In this document: piece after piece, positions 1 through 8,111 of the stretch | How positions within the stretch are numbered: position 1 is the first letter of the stretch | How the letters are laid out: each line of letters begins with the position of its first letter | DNA from: Gemmatimonadota bacterium | GTDB lineage: Bacteria; Latescibacterota; UBA2968; UBA8231 | Direction: 5' to 3' | NCBI GenBank assembly: GCA_009841115.1 | Contig: VXML01000023.1 | Coordinates: 1 to 64,000, forward strand | DNA: 64,000 nt | Notes under the pieces: generated by a model | The model's database searches: none | Told to the model about the DNA's origin: nothing | The model's input: only the letters and a program-made list of their open reading frames with translations | Position numbers and translations under genes: made by a program

Positions 1-1478
1 CCGGCGTGGAAGAGCTGTTATTGGGGGAATTAGCTCCGCCGTCGGTCGAGTATTTCCGTTTTGAGGGGGCTGGGCTCTTCGCCCCGCCGGTCTTCTCGCC
101 GATTGAGCCGGGGTTAGGGGGCTCTGGCGTCTTGACGGACTTGGATGGCGACGGCGATCTCGACCTGTTCTCCATTTGGAGTGGTAGAGGGTCCGGCTCG
201 GATAATCCCTTTATAAACGGCTGGGTTATGGCGCTCAATGACGGCCGAGGGACCTTTGAAATGGTGCGCACTGAGGCGCTCGAATCGGTGACTTACTTGA
301 GTGTGCGGAGTGGCGATCTGACCGGCGATGGGACCGACGAGATCGTGTTCGCTACCTCAGGCATAGCGGTTTGGTCCATCGAGCCGGATCTTCAGATTGA
401 GGTACTCACGCAGCTACCTGACCGCCGACTCGTAGGCTTGATGGATTGGGATGGGGACGGCGCGATCGAGTTGTTTGTATCAGACCGTACAGTGGTCGCG
501 GGAAGAGCGTTAGAGGTCTGGGAGGTCGAGCATGGGGAGTGGACGGCCACCCAGTTGGCGATGGCCGAAAACCATGCACCCTATCGGATAGGCAACTTTG
601 TGGGCGATGGGGGGTTGGAGGTGCTATGGGCTCCGTTATTGGGCGAGACGTGGATAGTGATGGACTTAGAAGCCGCGCCTGGGGAGGGCGACCCTCTCTT
701 AGAAGCCGATATGAGGAGTATTCCTTTTTCTCGTCTTTTCCAAGTGGGCGATTTTGATGGCGATGGGCAGGTGGACCTGCTCAGGGCGATCGAACACAAC
801 CTCTTCGAACAGAACAAGGGCCTGCTCCTATGGAGAGGTCAACCAACGGGTGGTGTGGAGGAGACGGTGCTGTATGATGATCGGCTGTTTGTACGCTCGC
901 CGGTAGTGGTGCGCGACCTGAATGGGGATGGGGTGGATGATTGGGTGTTTGTCGGTGGAGACCGCGCCTCGGGTTTGGGGGTGTTTGTCGAATGGGGAGG
1001 GGGCGTGAATCCGGCTAAGGAAGTGGAGCGACATCGTTTGGCCGGCGAGGGAGTACGGGTGTTGCCGGGGGATGTGGATGGTGACGGCGATCTCGATTTG
1101 GTGGTGTTAAATCCCATCTTGGGCGGGGTGCAAGTGTTGAAGAGTTCGGTGAGTGAGCAGATGACCGCCGTGATGACGCCAGAGGTAGCACGCCCCGCTC
1201 AGCATCGGCTGGGCGATAGCTATCCCAATCCGTTCAATCCGGCCGTGGTGCTCCCTCTTGATTTGGCAACGGACGCGGCGGGGGTGTCGCTGAGGGTGTA
1301 TGATGTGTTGGGTCGTCGGGTGCGGCAGGTGTGGCAGGGGCCGTTGGGGGCGGGCAGCCATCGGTTGGTGTGGGATGGCCGCGATGAGGCGGGTCAGGCG
1401 GTGGCTGCTGGGGTGTATATCTATCAGGTCGAGGTGGATGGACAGACAGAAGCCAAGAAGACGACCAAGCTGCCGTGA
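1..1478 (+). CDS. FG-GAP/VCBS-repeat secreted protein with C-terminal FlgD-like domain (5' partial)
   Basis: The frame is open to the left edge, so the start lies outside the window; the GTG at position 6 is inside the protein. Seven Asp-rich propeller motifs of the FG-GAP/VCBS type are visible, for example TDLDGDGDLDLF, GDFDGDGQVDLL and GDVDGDGDLDLV, spread over about residues 40-370. They typify calcium-binding integrin-like beta-propellers. After a linker with SYPNPFNP comes a FlgD-like Ig module (YDVLGRRVRQ, VWDGRDEAGQ, AAGVYIYQVE), the usual C-terminal module of exported proteins in FCB bacteria, often a type 9 sorting or anchoring signal. Function is otherwise unknown. Fragments of the same C-terminal tail recur at 1752 and 25.8 kb. 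Confidence 0.85.
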   Translation, partial: GVEELLLGELAPPSVEYFRFEGAGLFAPPVFSPIEPGLGGSGVLTDLDGDGDLDLFSIWSGRGSGSDNPFINGWVMALNDGRGTFEMVRTEALESVTYLSVRSGDLTGDGTDEIVFATSGIAVWSIEPDLQIEVLTQLPDRRLVGLMDWDGDGAIELFVSDRTVVAGRALEVWEVEHGEWTATQLAMAENHAPYRIGNFVGDGGLEVLWAPLLGETWIVMDLEAAPGEGDPLLEADMRSIPFSRLFQVGDFDGDGQVDLLRAIEHNLFEQNKGLLLWRGQPTGGVEETVLYDDRLFVRSPVVVRDLNGDGVDDWVFVGGDRASGLGVFVEWGGGVNPAKEVERHRLAGEGVRVLPGDVDGDGDLDLVVLNPILGGVQVLKSSVSEQMTAVMTPEVARPAQHRLGDSYPNPFNPAVVLPLDLATDAAGVSLRVYDVLGRRVRQVWQGPLGAGSHRLVWDGRDEAGQAVAAGVYIYQVEVDGQTEAKKTTKLP

Positions 1479-1521
1479 GGGCTTCCGGGCAGGTGTGAGG
1501 CACGGACGGGTTGCGCTATTA

Positions 1522-1581
1522 ATACGACAAATCGTATTAAATCATACGACAAATCGTATTAAATCATACGACAAATCGTAT
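1522..1581. repeat. Three tandem 16-bp palindromes, 22-bp period
   Basis: ATACGACAAATCGTAT occurs three times without change, at 1522-1537, 1544-1559 and 1566-1581. Each unit is an inverted repeat with 6-bp arms (ATACGA/TCGTAT) around CAAA. The 22-bp spacing puts the centres about two helical turns apart, as expected for cooperative operator sites or iterons. A related array (core ACGA-N4-TCGT) is at 29510-29565 in the same position relative to a hairpin. The function is unknown; operator array, RNA hairpin array and intergenic repeat family are all possible. Confidence 0.85.
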
Positions 1582-1652
1582 AATTCCTTGTAACCACGGA
1601 TAAGCCACGAAGAATAGAAAGTCCCATCATATATTTAAGTCGTATGTTTTTC

Positions 1653-1683
1653 AATCCTTTAGGATTTTCCTGAAGGATTTTTT
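1653..1683 (+). terminator. Rho-independent terminator-like hairpin
   Basis: AATCCTTTAGGA and TCCTGAAGGATT form a 12-bp stem with one G-U pair and a TTT loop, followed by a run of six T. It lies between the FG-GAP gene and the FMN_bind-like gene and could end transcription of the former. A similar hairpin is at 29640-29670, and the flanking sequence downstream is conserved too. Confidence 0.65.
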
Positions 1684-1751
1684 GTGCATGGCCTGCAGTG
1701 TGGCATGAAATGTGCTCATATCTTGGAGTCGAGGCTGATGCGGAAAAGTTC

Positions 1752-1793
1752 GTGGACGGACAAGTAGAAGCCAAGAAGACGACTAAGATTTAA
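1752..1793 (+). pseudogene. Remnant of a FlgD-like C-terminal tail
   Basis: The last 14 codons read VDGQVEAKKTTKI and stop. This nearly matches the end of the protein finishing at 1478 (VDGQTEAKKTTKLP). No open frame precedes it, so it appears to be the 3' stump of a deleted paralogous secreted-protein gene. The rest of 1479-1814 holds only the palindrome array and the hairpin. Confidence 0.7.
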
Positions 1794-1814
1794 CTCGAAC
1801 GAGAATAAGACGGC

Positions 1815-2405
1815 ATGGGACAGCCTAAGCATCCATTATACTGGATTTACTCTGGTTTAATCCTGCTATTAATACCTGCGATCATCATGCTTATTGGCCT
1901 GTATGAAAAGGGCCTCAGCCTTGAATCGCCCCTGCCGTCCATTCCGCCTAAAGAAATCATGCTTCTTCGTCTTGCTGAGTTCGATTCCACGGCGAGTGCT
2001 CTCCACTTAAAAGAAGTGTATCAGGCCACACCCGCGCCGCGTTCTGGGGTATTGTCAGCCTATCGCGTCCTTACAGATGACGAGGTGTTGGCCTACCGGC
2101 TGGTCGTCGCCCGCCACGATATTGCCTGTGCTAGCTGCCTCGATCTATTGGTTGGCATACTCATAGAGCCGAAAGGAGATCGCGTCGCGGCCGTTTTTCC
2201 CCTGGAATCTTGGGAGCTTGCCGACGGCCGCTTCGATCCTACCGACTTCTTTGCCCAACTGAGTGGGAGGGCACTCCTTGAGCCTTTGGTTGTAGGCCGG
2301 GATATCGATGGAATAACAGAGGCTACCCTATCCGTGAATGCCTTGGTGACTCAATGGAGCCAAGCGGGAAGTTGGCTAGCGGAGTCCAAGGGAACCGCTT
2401 TTTAA
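1815..2405 (+). CDS. Membrane-anchored FMN_bind-like protein
   Basis: A single membrane segment at about residues 8-28 is followed by an extracytoplasmic domain of about 160 residues. Its second half resembles the FMN-binding domain of NqrC/RnfG/NosR proteins: DFFAQLSGRALLEPLVVG followed by DIDGITEATLS, equivalent to the family pattern D-x-[IV]-[ST]-G-A-T-[LIV]-[ST], in which the Thr receives FMN from ApbE. The usual Gly is Glu here, so flavinylation is uncertain. A CASC pair at about residue 113 could be redox-active and fits the thioredoxin gene nearby. The family call is from motif reading only. It opens an AT-rich gene run; the prepilin peptidase gene follows after 13 nt. Confidence 0.55.
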   Translation: MGQPKHPLYWIYSGLILLLIPAIIMLIGLYEKGLSLESPLPSIPPKEIMLLRLAEFDSTASALHLKEVYQATPAPRSGVLSAYRVLTDDEVLAYRLVVARHDIACASCLDLLVGILIEPKGDRVAAVFPLESWELADGRFDPTDFFAQLSGRALLEPLVVGRDIDGITEATLSVNALVTQWSQAGSWLAESKGTAF

Positions 2406-2418
2406 GGAATATTTGGTT

Positions 2419-3576
2419 ATGGATATGTTGCTGAATGAGATTGATCCCGTCTTCTTGTTAGAATGGGTTCTGTTATGCTCAATCATGGTTATCGCCTCAT
2501 ACACAACCTATACGGACATCAGCCATAGAGAGATTTCCAACTCGGCTACTTGGACCTTGCTCGGTCTTGGGCTGATGGGGCAGATGGGGTTGTGGGTATT
2601 GGGCGAGGTTGCACTCGTACAGATCGGCCTATCCTTTCTGCTGGGCTTTGCCGTAGGCTACCTGTTGTTTATGTATGGCTTCTGGGGGGCAGGAGATGCC
2701 AAGCTATATTGGGCTATGGTCGCGGCGATGCCTAGTACGTTGTTTGGTCAGAAGTGGCCGACGGTCTCCTTAGCCTTCTTTTCACTAGATACCCCCATTT
2801 GGGCCTTGTTGGTCAATACCATCTTGACCAATACCGTTTTTCTTTTGGTCCTTCTGGTCATCCATAAACCCACAAAACCTATCGAGACCTCTACAAGCGA
2901 GAATAGAAAAGGCATGGGTTCGGGATGGTTGCGTTCTGGGCTTGAGGCGGCAGGACTGAGCGGACTGGTGTTAGGTGGAACGACTTTGGTCGGCGGGACC
3001 TTGACCCTCGCCGAGTCTATAGTAGTGGGGGCTGTGCTCTATTTGATCCATGAAGATCTGACGAAGACACCCAATAGAATCATTTGGGTCGTTCCCGGAA
3101 TTGTAATAGGTGTCTTTAGCGCAATTGGCACAGGGGACTACCTGATCTATCTAGTGCTTTGGGCCGTGCTGTGGGGCATACGGAACGTCTATGTGTATAT
3201 CCATTCTCTCGATTACCAGAAGTTTGTACAGCAGGTCTCTATCGATGCCTTACAGCCGGGCATGGTGCTACACCAGTCAATTTATGAAGCTCCTGCGAAA
3301 GATCGAGTCGAAGTGGTTTCATTTGGCGATCAGGGTACAAATACGCGGGAGCTAATAAGCCGAATGGGAAAGCCGTTGACCATTAGGAAAGTACGCCAAT
3401 TAAAAGACTTACAAAAAAAGGGATTGTTTAGCGAATGGAACGATCAGTTAGAGGTTGAACTGTCGCTCCCTTTCGCTCCAGCCTTAATGGTCGGCGTCGG
3501 CCTGACCCTGATATGGGCAGGAACTATCGTCGGGCCAGCCAATAGGTGGATTCAGCCATTGTTCAATGCGTTTTAG
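2419..3576 (+). CDS. A24-family prepilin peptidase with a C-terminal extension
   Basis: The polytopic membrane protein shows both catalytic aspartate motifs of A24 leader peptidases: YTDISHREI near residue 33 and GAGDAKL near residue 92. These enzymes cut type IV pilin-like leader peptides on the cytoplasmic face. More membrane segments follow, then a soluble-looking stretch (IDALQPGMVLHQSI...) recalling the C-terminal domain of archaeal-type A24 enzymes, and a last hydrophobic segment. The ATG at 2419 is preferred over the TTG at 2413 because AAGGAA lies 9 nt before it. No pilin-like substrate gene is visible nearby. The thioredoxin gene starts 19 nt downstream. Confidence 0.8.
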   Translation: MDMLLNEIDPVFLLEWVLLCSIMVIASYTTYTDISHREISNSATWTLLGLGLMGQMGLWVLGEVALVQIGLSFLLGFAVGYLLFMYGFWGAGDAKLYWAMVAAMPSTLFGQKWPTVSLAFFSLDTPIWALLVNTILTNTVFLLVLLVIHKPTKPIETSTSENRKGMGSGWLRSGLEAAGLSGLVLGGTTLVGGTLTLAESIVVGAVLYLIHEDLTKTPNRIIWVVPGIVIGVFSAIGTGDYLIYLVLWAVLWGIRNVYVYIHSLDYQKFVQQVSIDALQPGMVLHQSIYEAPAKDRVEVVSFGDQGTNTRELISRMGKPLTIRKVRQLKDLQKKGLFSEWNDQLEVELSLPFAPALMVGVGLTLIWAGTIVGPANRWIQPLFNAF

Positions 3577-3595
3577 GAAAGAGGAAAGATACATA

Positions 3596-4150
3596 ATGGG
3601 AGAGATACGCTCGCGACCACAAGCGACGATTCTGTTGCTTTCGACCGTGCTAGGTATCCTCTTGGGGACCAGCATATTGTTGGCTACAAAAATCAACAAT
3701 CCTCCAATCGTCCCAATGGCTATGGGCTTAGAAGATCTGTTGGGGAAAAGCGTCCCAGAATACGAACTTGAACAACTGGACGGTGCTCCGATCTCTACCC
3801 ATCTGTACAAGGAAAAATCCCATCTACTGGTCTTTACTCTGCCGGGCTGTGATGCCTGTGATACTATGTACCCCATTTTAGGGAAAACGGCTACAGATAT
3901 TCCCATCTTGATGGTTGCCAATACACGAGAAGGATTGATGGAAAAGGTCTCCGAACACGCCTTGACCTTTCCTATTGCCGTAGATACGCTGCTGCTGACA
4001 ATGGAGCATCTCAGCATCACGAATTTTCCGACTGTGCTCTTGGTGGATAGGGAACAAAGGATCGTCGAGGCCGTTAGGGGTGGAGGCTTCCCGATTGAGA
4101 AAATTGTGCAGTCCGCACAAAGGGTAATTGAAAAAGAGAAGACAGAATGA
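3596..4150 (+). CDS. Membrane-anchored thioredoxin-fold protein
   Basis: An N-terminal membrane anchor (about residues 12-32) is followed by a TlpA/AhpC-type redoxin fold. The CxxC active site is in LPGCDACD and the cis-proline motif is TNFPTVLLVD. Topology puts the domain outside the cytoplasm, where it may keep thiols reduced or exchange disulfides with neighbours such as the CASC-bearing FMN_bind-like protein. GAGGAAAG lies 7 nt before the ATG at 3596. The frame extends further upstream into the peptidase gene, but that part lacks a ribosome-binding site. Confidence 0.8.
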   Translation: MGEIRSRPQATILLLSTVLGILLGTSILLATKINNPPIVPMAMGLEDLLGKSVPEYELEQLDGAPISTHLYKEKSHLLVFTLPGCDACDTMYPILGKTATDIPILMVANTREGLMEKVSEHALTFPIAVDTLLLTMEHLSITNFPTVLLVDREQRIVEAVRGGGFPIEKIVQSAQRVIEKEKTE

Positions 4151-4180
4151 TGGCCGATCAAAAGCATTGGAGGATAGCTG

Positions 4181-4363
4181 GTGCAGCAAATCGCCGAGAA
4201 ACATGATCTAACGATACCTGTTTTGGTCGATTCGGCAGGCGTGGTCGCCCAGGCTTACCAAGTGGGGAGTGTACCGCAGTTTTACGTGGTGAGTGAGGAG
4301 GGGATCATTTCCTCTTTTGCAAGAGGGATGCCTCCGGTATGGGAAGCATTGCAAAAGCTATAA
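4181..4363 (+). pseudogene. Truncated thioredoxin-like gene (C-terminal half only)
   Basis: The 60 codons resemble only the second half of a TlpA-like redoxin: a VPVLVDS-type strand, VAQAYQVGSVPQFYVV with the cis-proline, and the last helix. The half carrying the CxxC is missing and no stop-free homologous sequence precedes it. It is probably the relic of a second redoxin gene after the intact one. Expression from the GTG at 4181 as a small protein cannot be excluded. Confidence 0.6.
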
Positions 4364-4384
4364 CCGAGGAAGCCACTGCAAGGT

Positions 4385-5590
4385 ATGGAAATCATTCCGT
4401 TAATTTCCGAACGCGACGTAGAGGTACAGCGTGCACATGTCGTACAAAATCGCGATCTACACACCCAAGCGAAGGCTTGTCTCCTTTTGGGCCGTTATCA
4501 CAAGGAACAAGGTGAACTCGACAAGGCTGAAGCATTGTATCAAAGAGCCCTTGCGAAGGCACGGCAGTTACAGGCACATGAGTTGGAAGCAGACGCGTGT
4601 AGCGGCTTGGGACTTATGTACCAGGTCAAGGGGCGGATGGACGAGGCAGTTCACCATCTCAATACGGCCTTTGAGATCAATAGTGAACGCCGGGATGAAG
4701 AGCGTCTGGCCGTCAACTATAGCAATAGGGGCTTTGTCGCCCATCTCCAAGGAAAAGTCGGAGAAGCGCAAGAACTACACACACGCGCTCAGCAACTCCA
4801 CGAGGCGTTGGGAAATAGGGCCTACTGGGCAGAAGAATGCGGCAACTTGGGGCAGTTGGCGCTTCTGCAGAACAAACGGGAGGAGGCCGCGGCTTACTTC
4901 CAGCAGGGACTAAACGTTTGCCGAGAGCTCGGCGATATGCAGGGTATTTCCGGCCACTATCAGGGCTTAGGTCTGGTCTATCTCGGACAGAAACGTTTGG
5001 CCGAGGCCGAAGACATCCTCAAAAAAGGCATTGAGATTGAGGAGCGGCTCCAGCGCGACGAGGGGTTGGCTCATCAGTACAGTGTACTGGGGGGAGTATA
5101 TAGACAGATGGGTCGATTTGATGAGGCGGAAGAAATGTACCGTCGGACGCTGGCTACCCAACGAAAATTAGGTAATAAACAGTTTGAAGCCCGCACCATG
5201 AGCGGCCTTGGGCTAGTGCTACGGGAGAAAGGCGACACGAGAGAAGCCGGGGTGTTGTTCCAGCAGGCTAGAGAGCTATTTGACGTGATCGGGGATAATA
5301 GGGGCAGGGCCGTACAAGCGGCCTTTTTAGGTGATACTTATATGGATGTTGAAAATTTTAATGCGGCTGAGGACGCATACCGGCAGGCCGTGCAATTGTT
5401 CACGAAAGTATCGGATTTAGAGGCCGTAGCCGCCGTTAAAGTCAGCTTAGGGAGAGCCTGCGTGTCTAATCGGGCACCCTATGATGCTCTACTCCCGTGG
5501 CAGCAAGCACTGGAGCTATACCGTGAACTTCAGCAAGACGACAAGGTTGAGTTAGTAGAAGAGCTGCTAAGGAATGGCATAAGAGGGTAA
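4385..5590 (+). CDS. Tetratricopeptide-repeat protein
   Basis: About nine tandem TPR units of roughly 40 residues fill the protein, recognisable by repeats such as LLGRYHKEQGELDKAEALY, GLGLVYLGQKRLAEAEDIL and VLGGVYRQMGRFDEAEEMY. No signal peptide, membrane segment or catalytic domain is seen, so it is probably a cytoplasmic scaffold. It lies in the AT-rich run between the redoxin genes and the glycosyltransferase fusion, 18 nt before the latter, which suggests co-transcription and perhaps a role in assembling the downstream enzymes. Confidence 0.85.
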   Translation: MEIIPLISERDVEVQRAHVVQNRDLHTQAKACLLLGRYHKEQGELDKAEALYQRALAKARQLQAHELEADACSGLGLMYQVKGRMDEAVHHLNTAFEINSERRDEERLAVNYSNRGFVAHLQGKVGEAQELHTRAQQLHEALGNRAYWAEECGNLGQLALLQNKREEAAAYFQQGLNVCRELGDMQGISGHYQGLGLVYLGQKRLAEAEDILKKGIEIEERLQRDEGLAHQYSVLGGVYRQMGRFDEAEEMYRRTLATQRKLGNKQFEARTMSGLGLVLREKGDTREAGVLFQQARELFDVIGDNRGRAVQAAFLGDTYMDVENFNAAEDAYRQAVQLFTKVSDLEAVAAVKVSLGRACVSNRAPYDALLPWQQALELYRELQQDDKVELVEELLRNGIRG

Positions 5591-5608
5591 AGAGAGGATT
5601 TTAAAGGG

Positions 5609-8098
5609 ATGCTCAAAACGGTACAGCACTGGATGTTAGATGGACTCCTCAAAGCAATTAGAAGCCTTCAGAAGAAGGAGGTCTCCCAGCGTCTTGATCG
5701 AGACAGATATTCAATACTGATCTTTTTTCACGGCTTTGATAGTGCTTCGACACATCGTTCTTTGGTGGTAGGTAAGGTACTTCGCCGAAAAGGATACAGG
5801 ATTGATTTTGCGGGTACTGGCCCAGTCACTGACCAAGTTCGGCAAGAGGGCTTTCCGCTGCACGACCTCGCCACGCCGATACAAGACTTGGGAGCAATAC
5901 TGGATTTTGACTTGAATGAAAATGAAGCAGATTACGATTTATTCATCGATCAAAGTGTGGAAGCCGAGCAGGCACTGATTAGCCGTTTGAAACCTGACCT
6001 CGTAATAGTGGATTCCCGTCCCACACTGAGATTGGCCGCTGCCCTAGAGGGAGTTGACCTAGTTTGGATAAAGGCGGCATATAATATGCCCGAATACTCT
6101 TGCCCTATTCACTCGCCTGAATTTGTGCGTACTTGGGATGACATAATCGAACGTACCGCACATCGAGAATGGTCTTATAGCGGGGCGACATTTAGGGAAA
6201 TGTATCTGCTCTGCGATACTCCAGAGGTTCATCCACTGGGACAAGAGACGCCTGTCAACTACTTCTTTGTGGGGCCTCTGCTTGAGGGAATCGATGCAGG
6301 GAAGCAAGGCGATGTGGAGAGGGAAGGAGTGTACTGGGATCTCAGAACACTGGGGGCCGATTGGTCCTCAATTCAAGAGGCTGTGCAAAAGTTGGGGATG
6401 AAGGGGATTCGGCAGTGGGTGGTTCCACCTATTGGAGAGCGTTTTGACCCAATAGAGAGTTGTGAGATCGTCGATCCGAGCTTTTTGCGGCAGGCCGCCT
6501 CCCAAGTGGCGATCTTTGCTGGCGGCGGAGATCACGGTTTCTTCTACCAAGCTTTGTTTAACGGCATACCAGTCATTGGGCTTCCCACGAATTTTACTCA
6601 AGAGTATTTCATCGACCGCCTGCAAGCACTAGGGCTGGGTATCAAATTGAGCCACCGAGACTTCACCCGACCGACGGCTCTCGGCCAAAGTGCCGAGGGG
6701 TTGTTAAATCAATATGCGATATTCGCTAGACGATGCCGTGCTTTTGCCGCCGATATACAGGAATGGCAGGACGCGAATCGCGTCGCGGATATCGTCGATA
6801 GGTACTGGATGAGTCGCACTGAAGAAGGCCGGCTCGATTCGCATTACCAGATGGCCCAACGCGATTTTGCTCGGCAGTTGTCGTTGAGTACAGTGCTCAG
6901 TGACGAGCATGTTGAAGAGATGCTTAGGAACGGGCGAAATCGCCAGATGCCGCATGAAGTAAAACAAGATGGCATCTGGTACGATCGCCTCGATTCATGG
7001 AACTGGCTCTACGACAATGACTCCCGCTTTTTTGAGTGTGATTACGAGGCGCGTGAAGAGATGCGATCTTACTTTATCAACAAAAAAAATGATGTGCTTC
7101 GTCCCGCTATGGACAGTCAGCGCTTGCGTCTGACGTACACCTTCACCTTGTCTGCTGTCGAGGATACAACACACGATACGCGGATATTTTTGCCCTATCC
7201 AATATCCACCGACTTTCAGAAGGATATAAAGCTACTATCCTGTCATCCAACGGAAATGCAGAACCACTTTTTGCCACACTCGGGTTTTTTTTATGGCTAT
7301 CCTGCCGTTTGTGATTTTAGCTCTGGTGAGGTATATACGTTTTCTTACGTATGTGAATTGACGGTTTATTCGAGAGGGATGGGTGCTACGCGAACGACAG
7401 AGATACTCAAACCCGAAGTATTCGAGCTCTATACTACCGTTGACGAATCCTTGGTAGAACATCCGCTCGTTCGCAGTTGTTGGGAGGATATAGGTATAGA
7501 CGGAACGTTGAGCGACTTAGAAAAAGCTCGTTCGTTATACTACTATTTGGCTAGGAACAAGCATTTCAAGAAGACCAAAGATAGCTGCCAATGTTATTCG
7601 TGTAGCACCCTAAAATCACTGATAGACGATGGAGGACATTGTATTACGCTATCCCGTGCCTTTATTACCCTTTGTCGTCTACTAAAAATACCAGCTCGCG
7701 AGCAAGCCGGAGCCATAGCGGTCAATCCTCTAGGGCCGAGTATATACGAAAACAGAACGTATGAAGAAGTTGTGTTTGGTCATACGTGGGCTGAGGTATT
7801 CATCTCGGATCTCGGATGGATCCCCGTAGAATTTCACGGTATTAGTATTGGCACTCCAGCACTAACGGAGGCCAATGTACAAAGTGAGACGTTGCGTCAT
7901 AAAGTCTTAGAGAATAGCGAGCCTTATTTTGATTTTTTCTTTGGCCATTTGGACTGTTTCCACATTGTATGCTCAAACTCTGCTGCCAAGGAAGTACCAC
8001 AAGCCGTTGTGTATGAAGAGACAGATGACGGCGTTCCTCGTATGTATAAGCCGGACTCTCTGAGAGAGGAATGCCGTTTGGTCTTTGAATGTATGTAA
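5609..8098 (+). CDS. Glycosyltransferase (GT-B-like) fused to transglutaminase-like domain
   Basis: Residues about 25-400 resemble UDP-glycosyltransferase or MurG-like GT-B enzymes: an N-terminal LIFFHGFDSASTH...VLRRKGYRI Rossmann strand, and a donor-site region with AGGGDHGFFYQALFNGIPVI near residue 305. Residues about 560-770 look like a transglutaminase-core (Cys protease fold) domain, with the nucleophile in GGHC (Cys678) and the histidine in GHTWAEVF (His725); the usual third acid appears as Glu in GWIPVE. The two activities in one chain are unusual. Substrate unknown; peptide or cell-surface glycan processing is an inference. A GT2 gene follows 13 nt downstream. Confidence 0.7.
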   Translation: MLKTVQHWMLDGLLKAIRSLQKKEVSQRLDRDRYSILIFFHGFDSASTHRSLVVGKVLRRKGYRIDFAGTGPVTDQVRQEGFPLHDLATPIQDLGAILDFDLNENEADYDLFIDQSVEAEQALISRLKPDLVIVDSRPTLRLAAALEGVDLVWIKAAYNMPEYSCPIHSPEFVRTWDDIIERTAHREWSYSGATFREMYLLCDTPEVHPLGQETPVNYFFVGPLLEGIDAGKQGDVEREGVYWDLRTLGADWSSIQEAVQKLGMKGIRQWVVPPIGERFDPIESCEIVDPSFLRQAASQVAIFAGGGDHGFFYQALFNGIPVIGLPTNFTQEYFIDRLQALGLGIKLSHRDFTRPTALGQSAEGLLNQYAIFARRCRAFAADIQEWQDANRVADIVDRYWMSRTEEGRLDSHYQMAQRDFARQLSLSTVLSDEHVEEMLRNGRNRQMPHEVKQDGIWYDRLDSWNWLYDNDSRFFECDYEAREEMRSYFINKKNDVLRPAMDSQRLRLTYTFTLSAVEDTTHDTRIFLPYPISTDFQKDIKLLSCHPTEMQNHFLPHSGFFYGYPAVCDFSSGEVYTFSYVCELTVYSRGMGATRTTEILKPEVFELYTTVDESLVEHPLVRSCWEDIGIDGTLSDLEKARSLYYYLARNKHFKKTKDSCQCYSCSTLKSLIDDGGHCITLSRAFITLCRLLKIPAREQAGAIAVNPLGPSIYENRTYEEVVFGHTWAEVFISDLGWIPVEFHGISIGTPALTEANVQSETLRHKVLENSEPYFDFFFGHLDCFHIVCSNSAAKEVPQAVVYEETDDGVPRMYKPDSLREECRLVFECM

Positions 8099-8111
8099 GG
8101 GAGCTAGCTAG

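Noticed and set aside
1522..1581. Possible CRISPR array or replication iterons
   Set aside because: Units are only 16 bp with 6-bp spacers of repeated sequence, no spacer diversity, no cas genes and no rep gene nearby.
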